Shown: piece by piece, positions 1 through 5,165 of the stretch | Layout: each line of letters starts with the position of its first letter | How positions within the stretch are numbered: position 1 is the stretch's first letter | Assembly: GCA_003157235.1 (NCBI GenBank) | Contig: PMJC01000176.1 | Coordinates: forward strand, 1,083-6,500 | Length of the DNA: 5,418 bases | DNA from: Methanosarcina sp. | Lineage (GTDB): Archaea > Halobacteriota > Methanosarcinia > Methanosarcinales > Methanosarcinaceae | Reading direction: 5' to 3' | Program-made: the position numbers and the translations under genes | Notes under the pieces: model-generated | Seen by the model: the letters and a program-made list of their open reading frames with translations, nothing else | The model's database searches: none | Told to the model about the DNA's origin: nothing

Positions 1-887
1 GGAACAGGTGTATTCCATCCGAGACCCTGGAATTAGACATATATAAAATCCACCTTTGAACTTCGGTCTGCTGAGATATGCTTGTGTGGCAGTAGGTATT
101 GCAGCAATGAAATCTTCATCTTTTTCGGGGATTTTAAAGCGCGCTGGAGACCAGGTGGACCATTTTCCTGAGGGATTTAAGCCTGTAAGTCCACCACATA
201 CAAGGAAGCAACGACTATTGCTTCTTCTCTTCCCATAGCTAAATTCCTTACCTCCAAGGGTTACAGTGACTTTCTCAAGTGGATCTACATATCCAGAGGA
301 ACATACTGAAAGGCAGAGCTTGCATTCGTCACAATAGTTTTCTTCTTCTAGCAAGGAGTCTGTTGGGATAAGTTCCGCATCCGTAACGACTGATGCCAAG
401 ACAATCGCAGATCCATATTCCTTTGTAATAATATTTCCTGAATATCCAAAATGCCCGATACCGGAGCGTACTGCCAGATACCTATGGGAAATTGGAGGAT
501 GCATATCCAGCAGCCAATTTTCTGTATCCCTTCGGTAAACGAAATTTGCAGATTGAGGGATAGCTTTGTATCCAGACTGCTTTAAGAAATCTGCCATCTC
601 AAGGCTATCCCATTGGCAAGGATAGTGGTTCGTACCTTATTAGTTTCAAGGGATTCATGATCCACTTTTCTAAAATAAGGGCCTATAAGGCTCTGGTCAA
701 AAGCCAGTGCAAAGACAACTGCCGATTTTGCCTCAGGCAGCACATATGTTAGATCGGCTGATGGAGGGCCACCTTCAAGAGTTTCGGTCGTTGCAATGCC
801 TACTTTGAAGGCTCCAAGGGTCAGAGCCATTTTTTTAAGGGTTTCAGTCAGTTCTACGATCTTCGATTCTTTGGTTGATTCTTCCAT
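1..887 (-). pseudogene. QueG/reductive-dehalogenase-like 4Fe-4S protein, frameshifted and cut by the window edge
   Basis: The gene reads leftward from ATG 887-885, which has GAGG at 899-896 and an 8-nt spacer. A TTG at 905 in the same frame lacks such a site and is less likely. The first 95 codons run to about 603. The frame then closes at TAA (582-584), but the protein continues one frame away from 600 to the window edge with no stop for 200 codons. Joining the two frames restores a smooth sequence (IALEMADFLK), which points to one lost base near 601-604. In the joined numbering, CDECKLCLSVC at about 186-196 is a CxxCxxCxxxC 4Fe-4S site. Further cysteines lie at about 227 and 231, and EYTC at the edge probably begins the second cluster. 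This double-cluster layout belongs to the QueG/RdhA-like superfamily. Archaea are not generally known to make queuosine, so the substrate is unknown. It could be a recent pseudogene or a sequence error. Family assignment is fairly secure, exact function is not. Confidence 0.75.
600..605 (-). other. Frameshift point in the QueG-like gene
   Basis: On the minus strand the upstream frame reads ATA GCC TTG AGA TGG and stops at 582. The downstream frame reads GAG ATG GCA from 600. Adding one base (for example GCC CTT GAG) gives a continuous protein with the right family character. There is no X XXY YYZ slippery heptamer and no obvious downstream pseudoknot, so programmed frameshifting is unlikely. 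Confidence 0.7.
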
Positions 888-931
888 TTTGGATTCCTCG
901 AGCAAATTATAATAGTATATTAGGTTTCAGA

Positions 932-962
932 GTAATTTATACAAAGTAATTGATATATATTT
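932..962 (-). promoter_or_regulatory. Candidate promoter of the QueG-like gene
   Basis: On the minus strand an archaeal TATA-like tract AAATATATATC lies at 962-952. A second candidate, TATAAATTA, lies about 942-934. With the usual 22-27 nt spacing they would start transcription near 930 or 912, leaving a leader of roughly 25-45 nt before ATG 887. The region is so AT-rich that either match could be chance. Confidence 0.35.
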
Positions 963-969
963 AATTTTC

Positions 970-990
970 ATTGAAATATACTATTTTCAA
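970..990. repeat. Short inverted repeat upstream of the QueG-like promoter
   Basis: TTGAAA and TTTCAA flank a short TATACTAT core within about 970-990. The element lies just upstream of the candidate TATA box of the minus-strand gene, so an operator role is possible. It is short and in AT-rich sequence, so it is weak evidence. Confidence 0.2.
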
Positions 991-1449
991 GAAGTATATT
1001 CTGACAACCTTTTGATTAATTTGTGTGTGTTCTTCTCAATCCATAATTGAGAGTATTGACTACTTTTCCCTAAACTTTGCGTCACGTTGTTTTTTGTAGT
1101 ATTAGTGACAGCTACGGAGTAAGCTCTTGCTATGGTAGTTACTTGCCTCATCACCACCATCATTTGAAGCACCAGAAGCATCTGAATGACTATTGGGAGC
1201 AGGGGTCGTATTATAACTCTAAGTGGAACCCCGCCGTATATTTAAGCAACAGAGCGAGTAGGAAATAAACCAGCATCCATCATTGTTTCACGACATTGAA
1301 GATAAACAATTCTATGCATGGTTTTTGTTCTAAAATCCGTTCATTCATAAAAAGATAAAATCCTATTTTTTGTAGCAAAGAAGGGGGGATAGAATCGATT
1401 AGGAATTATAGAACTTTAAGACACTATCTAAGTTTTAATACATAGACCC

Positions 1450-1508
1450 CCGCAAACGTTCCTGCGGATCTAATTCTCAATTCCATTAGAATTTAAGCAC
1501 TTGAAGTG
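1450..1508. repeat. Cluster of three small inverted repeats downstream of the fluoride operon
   Basis: Three dyads follow each other: CCGCA/TGCGG (1450-1467, 8-nt loop), AATTCT/AGAATT (1472-1493, 10-nt loop) and CACTTGAAGTG (1498-1508). They lie 60-120 nt beyond the stop codon of the DUF190 gene. They could mark the 3' end or protect the transcript. None is followed directly by a strong U tract, so they are not a classic intrinsic terminator. Confidence 0.3.
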
Positions 1509-1571
1509 TAAAATCAAGTACTTTGTATAGTATATTTATAAATCATTCCTTAGACAATTGAAGGTTTGATG

Positions 1572-1958
1572 TTATTGATTTCCCAGTTCACTGCGTAAGG
1601 CTATTGTAACGAATATTTCGTTTCTCTTTGTTGTAGTCATAAAATACAATTTTAATTTTTTTTCTGTGATCAATCCTTGGGTAATTATTTCATCTAATTT
1701 TGGTTTGATCGTATCAATTTTTTCTTCGAGATCAACTATTTCGGCAAGTATTGACAAGTCAGTGGATAACTACAATATCGATGTTGTATGAAAATGGCTG
1801 TGTTTTCCAAAACCTGCAATGCCTCTAAAAACAGTTGCCTCTGCTTTTCCTTCATTTTTGAGCATCTCAAGTATATGTATATACATTGACTTGCCTATAT
1901 ATTCACCAGACTCTCCAATGAATATTCTTACTAATATAGCCTGAGATTCCTTTTTCAT
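1572..1958 (-). CDS. DUF190 (PII-like) protein of the fluoride operon, with an in-frame TAG
   Basis: The frame starts at ATG 1958-1956 with GAGGGG at 1970-1965 (6-nt spacer). It overlaps the crcB stop by four bases (ATGA), so translation is probably coupled. Residues 1-62 carry the DUF190/COG1993 signature: RIFIGES near 11-17, ATVFRGIAGFG at 41-51 and HTTSIL at 57-62. Codon 63 is TAG (1772-1770). The same frame continues as LSTDLSILAEIVDLEEKID, which matches the family's usual strand after this point, and ends at TAA 1574-1572, giving 128 residues. The half after TAG is therefore clearly part of the same gene, not a second gene. DUF190 proteins have a PII-like fold, often sit next to crcB, and have no settled biochemical role. 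A tail of about 20 residues extends past the usual family end. The TAG could encode pyrrolysine, be suppressed, be a nonsense mutation, or be an error. Confidence 0.8.
1770..1772 (-). other. In-frame TAG codon, candidate pyrrolysine site
   Basis: TAG is codon 63 of the DUF190 frame. It falls between HTTSIL and LSTDLS, a variable spot between a conserved His-containing segment and the next conserved strand. The other visible full genes end in TGA (crcB, ATPase) or TAA (DUF190). That fits a genome where TAG is rare as a stop, but three genes are too few to prove it. Confidence 0.5.
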
Positions 1959-2353
1959 CTAATTCCCCTCAATAGATGAGTGCCAACGTTTAAAGCCACA
2001 ATTTTCCCTAAATATACTGCAAACATGGAAAATAACACTGTCGCCATCAAATTTATGACCATAAGTGTTAGTTTTGAATCATCGAGTAATCTAAATGACT
2101 CATAACTAAATGTTGATAATGTTGTATAGCCACCTATTAATCCAATTGGCAGAAATATTCTGGTTTCTTCGCCAAAGAATCCTTGATATTCAGAAAGGTA
2201 CATTATTAAACCCAAAAGGAAACTACTACTAACGTTTACAACCAAAGTACCAACAGGAAAATTAACAAAATTGTTAGGTATCCATCCACTTAAAGTATAT
2301 CTCAAGATAGAGCCTATGAAACCGCCTATGCCTACTAATAGAAATGTGTACAG
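1955..2353 (-). CDS. crcB: CrcB/Fluc fluoride ion channel
   Basis: This small four-helix membrane protein exports fluoride as a dual-topology dimer. Counting from CTG 2353 it has 132 residues, normal for the family. Landmarks are GGFIGSILRY (10-19, with the conserved Arg 18), GTLVVN (35-40, the polar Asn of helix 2) and GGYTTLSTFS (74-83, the helix 3 break with the Na+ site and Phe box). Helices lie at roughly 3-22, 30-53, 66-86 and 95-118. No ATG, GTG or TTG exists between the in-frame TGA (2356-2354) and TTG 2305. Starting at TTG 2305 would delete the conserved first half of helix 1. GAGG at 2364-2361 sits 7 nt before CTG, so CTG is the best start. The first Phe of the usual TTFSTF box is Leu 79 here. 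The gene follows a fluoride riboswitch and is translationally coupled to DUF190. The family call is very secure, the start is not. Confidence 0.88.
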   Translation of the reverse strand: MYTFLLVGIGGFIGSILRYTLSGWIPNNFVNFPVGTLVVNVSSSFLLGLIMYLSEYQGFFGEETRIFLPIGLIGGYTTLSTFSYESFRLLDDSKLTLMVINLMATVLFSMFAVYLGKIVALNVGTHLLRGIR

Positions 2354-2364
2354 TCAAAAGCCTC
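2351..2364 (-). promoter_or_regulatory. Ribosome binding site and CTG start of crcB
   Basis: GAGG (2364-2361) is followed by a 7-nt spacer and CTG (2353-2351). The codons after CTG read YTFLLVGIGGFIG, the expected CrcB N-terminus. The in-frame TGA lies immediately before CTG. The binding site starts about 9 nt after the riboswitch aptamer ends, so ligand binding could control ribosome access. Confidence 0.55.
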
Positions 2365-2372
2365 GATGATCG

Positions 2373-2430
2373 TGTAGAAGTAATTATCATAAGCGATTTA
2401 GACTTAAGAGTCTAGGCGGATTTCATCACC
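2373..2430 (-). promoter_or_regulatory. Fluoride riboswitch (crcB motif)
   Basis: On the minus strand GGTGATGAAATCCGCC (2430-2415) matches the conserved 5' part of the crcB-motif aptamer (compare GGCGATGAGGCCCGCC of the Thermotoga aptamer). GGTG (2430-2427) pairs with CGCC (2418-2415). A 6-bp hairpin TAGACT-CTTA-AGTCTA (2414-2399) follows, then TATGAT and TTCTAC, like the conserved UGAU...CUAC 3' end. The loop bases GAAAT should pair with the segment before CUAC. Here that pairing looks imperfect (ATTACTTC rather than ATTTC), and the A-rich junction differs from consensus. The element ends about 20 nt upstream of the crcB start, which strongly supports the call. A translational switch acting on GAGG 2364-2361 is the simplest model. 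Confidence 0.72.
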
Positions 2431-2454
2431 TTTCAAAAAGAAATTTACCAACAT

Positions 2455-2467
2455 TGAATAAATAACT
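2455..2467 (-). promoter_or_regulatory. Candidate TATA box of the fluoride operon
   Basis: The minus strand reads AAGTTATTTATTC here. A start about 25 nt downstream would fall near 2436, just before the riboswitch aptamer at 2430. That spacing suits a leader that begins with the aptamer. The sequence match itself is weak. Confidence 0.35.
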
Positions 2468-2554
2468 TATGCAAGTATGAATATGCCTCTGTTATTTGGT
2501 TGGTTTCATTTCCAAAATGAACTTAGTGATATTTTTTGGTTTTTAAAGCCACAG

Positions 2555-2564
2555 ATAAATAAAA
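2555..2564 (+). promoter_or_regulatory. Candidate TATA box of the ATPase gene
   Basis: ATAAATAAAA in the plus direction would place transcription start near 2580-2585, leaving a short leader of about 20-25 nt that includes the GGGGG ribosome binding site. The surrounding sequence is AT-rich, so this is tentative. Confidence 0.3.
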
Positions 2565-2593
2565 TAATGTATTTACTTTATTGAAAAAGGAAA

Positions 2594-2608
2594 GGGGGAC
2601 ATTCTATC
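2594..2608 (+). promoter_or_regulatory. Ribosome binding site and ATC start of the ATPase gene
   Basis: GGGGG (2594-2598) is followed by a 7-nt spacer and ATC (2606-2608). The frame is open only from 2585 (TGA at 2582-2584). It contains no ATG, GTG or TTG before ATG 2822, which lies inside the first membrane helix. ATC, one base from ATG, therefore fits best. ATT at 2612 is a poorer alternative with a 13-nt spacer. Confidence 0.5.
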
Positions 2609-5050
2609 AGTATTTTCTTTATTCAAAACTCGACGAGCACAGAAGAAGTAAAAGAATTTTCTTTATCTGAACTATTTCAAAAACTCTCGTCGAATGAAAG
2701 AGGGCTTACTGATTCAGAAGCAAAAAAACGACTTCAAAGATATGGGTCTAATGAAATCATTGAAAAGAAAATCAGCCCTATTATCAAATTCTTAAGCTAT
2801 TTTTGGGGACCAATTCCATGGATGATTGAGATCGCGGCAGTGTTATCAGGAATCCTTCATCGGTGGGAAGATTTCACAATTATCCTTGTGCTACTGATGT
2901 TAAATGTCACAGTAAGTTTTTGGCAAGAATACAAAGCTGATAATGCTATTGAATTATTGAAACAGAAATTGGCTTTGAAAGCACGGGTACTTCGGGATAA
3001 CAAATGGCTTGAAGTCCAAGCTCGTGAAATAGTACCCGGAGATATAATTCGTCTCCGTCTGGGGGATATTTTCCCTGCGGATGTTAAACTCGTTAGTGGA
3101 GATTACCTGCTGGTAGATGAGTCTGCTTTAACTGGGGAATCTCTCCCTGTTGAAAAACATATTCTGGATGTTGGTTACTCCGGTTCCGTTATTCGGCAGG
3201 GTGAAATGGATGCACTTGTAGTTGGCACCGGAATGAACACCTTTTTTGGAAAAACTGCCCAACTTGTAGAAGACGCCAAAACCCAGAGTCATTTTCAGAA
3301 AGCTGTCATCAAAATCGGCGATTATCTGATAGCTTTTGCTCTTATGCTCATAACTCTTGTATTTATTGTAGTATTTTTTCGTCATGAAAGTTTACTGGAG
3401 TTTTTCCAGTTCGCTCTCGTATTGCTTGTAGCAGCAATACCTGCGGCTTTACCTGCAGTTCTTTCAGTAAGCATGGCAGTAGGGGCAATATCCCTGGCCA
3501 AAGAAGGAGCTATAGTTAGTAAACTTGCTGCTGTTGAGGAAATGGCTGGAATGGATATTCTATGTTCAGATAAGACTGGGACAATCACTCAAAATAAACT
3601 AGATGTTGCTGAAATAAGCCAATTTGATGATTTTTCAGAGAAGGATGTGCTTCTGTTTGCCAGCCTCGCATCTAGAGAGGAGGATAAAGATCCTATTGAT
3701 AATGCAGTTATTGCCAAAGCCAAAACTATCCAAGATTTTTTTGAGTTATTCGCCAGTTACAAAGTAATTGCATTTAAACCATTTGACCCAGTTTCAAAAA
3801 TGACAGAAGCCACAGTAGTGGATGCAGCTGGTAACAAGTTTACAGTAACAAAAGGAGCGCCTCAAGTTATTTCATCTCTTGTAGATAGCACTCAGATTTC
3901 TAAGACCAAGCTTGATGAATACATCAATAAATTTGCTGTCAAAGGGTATAGAGCCTTAGGAGTTGCAAGAACCGACGCTCAGGGAAAATGGCGTTTTGCA
4001 GGCCTGCTGGCTCTCTACGATCCACCTCGTGAGGATTCGGCAGAAACAATTAAAACAGCACAATCTATGGGCATTGATGTAAAAATGATTACTGGTGACC
4101 ATCTAGCTATTGCCAAGGAAATTTCGAGACAAGTAAACCTAAATCCAGATATTATGCTTGCTACATCGTTTATGAACTTGTCTGATAGAGAAGCAGAGGA
4201 AATTGTCGAAACCGCAAATGGTTTTGCTCAGTTATTCCCGGAACATAAGTATCGTATCGTGGAACTACTGCAACACAAAGGTCATATTATAGGTATGACT
4301 GGAGATGGGGTCAATGATGCACCTGCCCTGAAAAAAGCCGATGTCGGGATTGCTGTTGCCGGTTCTACAGATGCAGCTAAATCCGCTGCAGACATAGTAT
4401 TTACGGAATCAGGGCTATCTACTATCATTAATGCAGTTAAGGAAAGTCGTAAAATATTCCAGCGCATGAACAATTATGCCCTTTATCGTATTGATGAAAC
4501 AATTCGCGTATTACTTTTCATAACTCTTTCTATTCTCGTTTTCAATTTTTATCCTGTTACTTCCCTGATGATAGTTCTGTTAGCACTTCTTAATGATGCA
4601 CCAATCATGACTATTGCTTATGATAATGTCAAATATTCTGATTTGCCAGAAAAATGGGATATGCGAACATTATTAAGCATGGCTACTATACTTGGAATTT
4701 TGGGAGTGGCTACATCATTTGGAATCCTTTACATAGGTCTAGACATATTTCATCTAACTCATGAAGTACTTCAGTCTTTTATATATCTGAAGCTTTCAGT
4801 AGCAGGCCACTTAACAATGTTTGTAGCAAGAACAAAAGGTCACTTTTGGTCCATTAAACCAGCAAAAATCTTATTCATAGCTATCATAGTTACGCAAATG
4901 ATTGCTACCCTTATTACAGTTTATGGATTTTTGCTCCCGGCAATGGGCTGGAGTCTAGCACTTTTTGTATGGGGATATGCTCTAACCGCCTTTGTCATAA
5001 CAGACTTTTTGAAAGTATATATATATAGATTACTTGGCCATACAGAATGA
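2606..5050 (+). CDS. Plasma-membrane H+-ATPase, P-type (P3A)
   Basis: This ATP-driven pump is predicted to expel protons. From ATC 2606 it has 814 residues, usual for archaeal P3A pumps. The N-terminal part (FSLSELFQKL near 17-26, GLTDSEAKKRLQRYG near 34-48) is the conserved actuator segment leading into helix 1 (FLSYFWGPIPWMIEIAA). Beginning at ATG 2822 would lose it. TGES at 176-179 is the actuator loop. PAALPAVLS precedes DKTGT, whose phosphorylated Asp is 322. KGAP at 416-419 binds nucleotide. TGD at 496-498 and TGDGVND at 565-571 form the hinge. Asn 100 (MLNVT, helix 2) and Asp 664 (LLNDAP, helix 6) match the plant proton-binding pair, and Arg in DETIR matches the helix 5 Arg. These support H+ over Ca2+ or heavy metals. 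The plant/fungal C-terminal regulatory domain is absent. The frame ends at TGA 5048-5050 and has no internal lesion. It is divergent from the fluoride operon. Confidence 0.92.
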   Translation: MSIFFIQNSTSTEEVKEFSLSELFQKLSSNERGLTDSEAKKRLQRYGSNEIIEKKISPIIKFLSYFWGPIPWMIEIAAVLSGILHRWEDFTIILVLLMLNVTVSFWQEYKADNAIELLKQKLALKARVLRDNKWLEVQAREIVPGDIIRLRLGDIFPADVKLVSGDYLLVDESALTGESLPVEKHILDVGYSGSVIRQGEMDALVVGTGMNTFFGKTAQLVEDAKTQSHFQKAVIKIGDYLIAFALMLITLVFIVVFFRHESLLEFFQFALVLLVAAIPAALPAVLSVSMAVGAISLAKEGAIVSKLAAVEEMAGMDILCSDKTGTITQNKLDVAEISQFDDFSEKDVLLFASLASREEDKDPIDNAVIAKAKTIQDFFELFASYKVIAFKPFDPVSKMTEATVVDAAGNKFTVTKGAPQVISSLVDSTQISKTKLDEYINKFAVKGYRALGVARTDAQGKWRFAGLLALYDPPREDSAETIKTAQSMGIDVKMITGDHLAIAKEISRQVNLNPDIMLATSFMNLSDREAEEIVETANGFAQLFPEHKYRIVELLQHKGHIIGMTGDGVNDAPALKKADVGIAVAGSTDAAKSAADIVFTESGLSTIINAVKESRKIFQRMNNYALYRIDETIRVLLFITLSILVFNFYPVTSLMIVLLALLNDAPIMTIAYDNVKYSDLPEKWDMRTLLSMATILGILGVATSFGILYIGLDIFHLTHEVLQSFIYLKLSVAGHLTMFVARTKGHFWSIKPAKILFIAIIVTQMIATLITVYGFLLPAMGWSLALFVWGYALTAFVITDFLKVYIYRLLGHTE

Positions 5051-5101
5051 AATCTCAAAAATAATGTTAGGTCATAAAACAAGTTTAAAGTCATTTTCAG
5101 C

Positions 5102-5165
5102 TCACTTTTTAAGGATTATTTTCATATTTACTTAAGGGATTATTTTGATTTTCTAGTTACTTTTT
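5102..5165 (+). terminator. Possible U-rich terminator region of the ATPase gene
   Basis: Several runs of four or five T follow the ATPase stop within about 50-115 nt, with no strong GC hairpin. Archaeal polymerases can terminate at such tracts. The call rests on composition only. Confidence 0.3.
5109..5146 (+). repeat. Short direct repeat in the ATPase 3' region
   Basis: TTAAGGATTATTTT (5109-5122) and TTAAGGGATTATTTT (5132-5146) differ by one G and lie about 23 nt apart. Both end in a T run, so they could act as paired U-rich terminator elements. Confidence 0.3.

Larger units (their letters stand above)
906..1571. other. Long AT-rich spacer without a convincing gene
   Basis: This stretch separates the 3' end of the fluoride operon from the 5' end of the QueG-like gene, both on the minus strand. 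It holds the candidate QueG-like promoter near 932-962 and several short inverted repeats at 1450-1508. Two overlapping minus-strand frames between about 987 and 1218 have a mildly protein-like, Ser/Asn/Asp/Gly-rich composition. No frame has a good start, a ribosome binding site or a recognisable domain. A minus-strand TATA-like tract (GATTTATAAATATAC, about 1543-1529) could start a short transcript, but no product is evident. Confidence 0.6.
2431..2593. other. Divergent intergenic promoter region
   Basis: This AT-rich region drives the fluoride operon to the left and the P-type ATPase to the right. Besides the candidate TATA boxes at 2455-2467 (minus) and 2555-2564 (plus), no clear operator or repeat is visible. 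Confidence 0.5.

Noticed and set aside
56..238. Small plus-strand frame
   Set aside because: It lies antisense to the well supported Fe-S protein frame and resembles no family.
600..606. Programmed -1 frameshifting in the QueG-like gene
   Set aside because: There is no slippery heptamer and no evident stimulatory structure, and a one-base deletion is simpler.
1077..1268. Plus-strand frame with a run of His residues
   Set aside because: The His run is the reverse of GAT/GGT-rich codons. There is no ribosome binding site or recognisable domain.
1572..1757. A separate gene starting at TTG 1757
   Set aside because: It is the second half of the DUF190 protein in the same frame as the first half, separated only by a TAG, and has no ribosome binding site of its own.
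1955..2305. TTG 2305 as the start of crcB
   Set aside because: It removes the conserved GGFIGSIL segment of helix 1, which is encoded directly upstream, and lacks the well placed GAGG.
3128..3588. Two minus-strand frames inside the ATPase gene
   Set aside because: They are antisense shadows of the conserved ATPase catalytic region, with no start signals.
4282..4473. Minus-strand frame opposite the TGDGVND region
   Set aside because: It is an antisense shadow of a highly conserved coding segment.
2822..5050. ATG 2822 as the start of the ATPase
   Set aside because: It lies inside the first membrane helix, has no ribosome binding site, and leaves out about 72 conserved N-terminal residues encoded directly upstream in frame.
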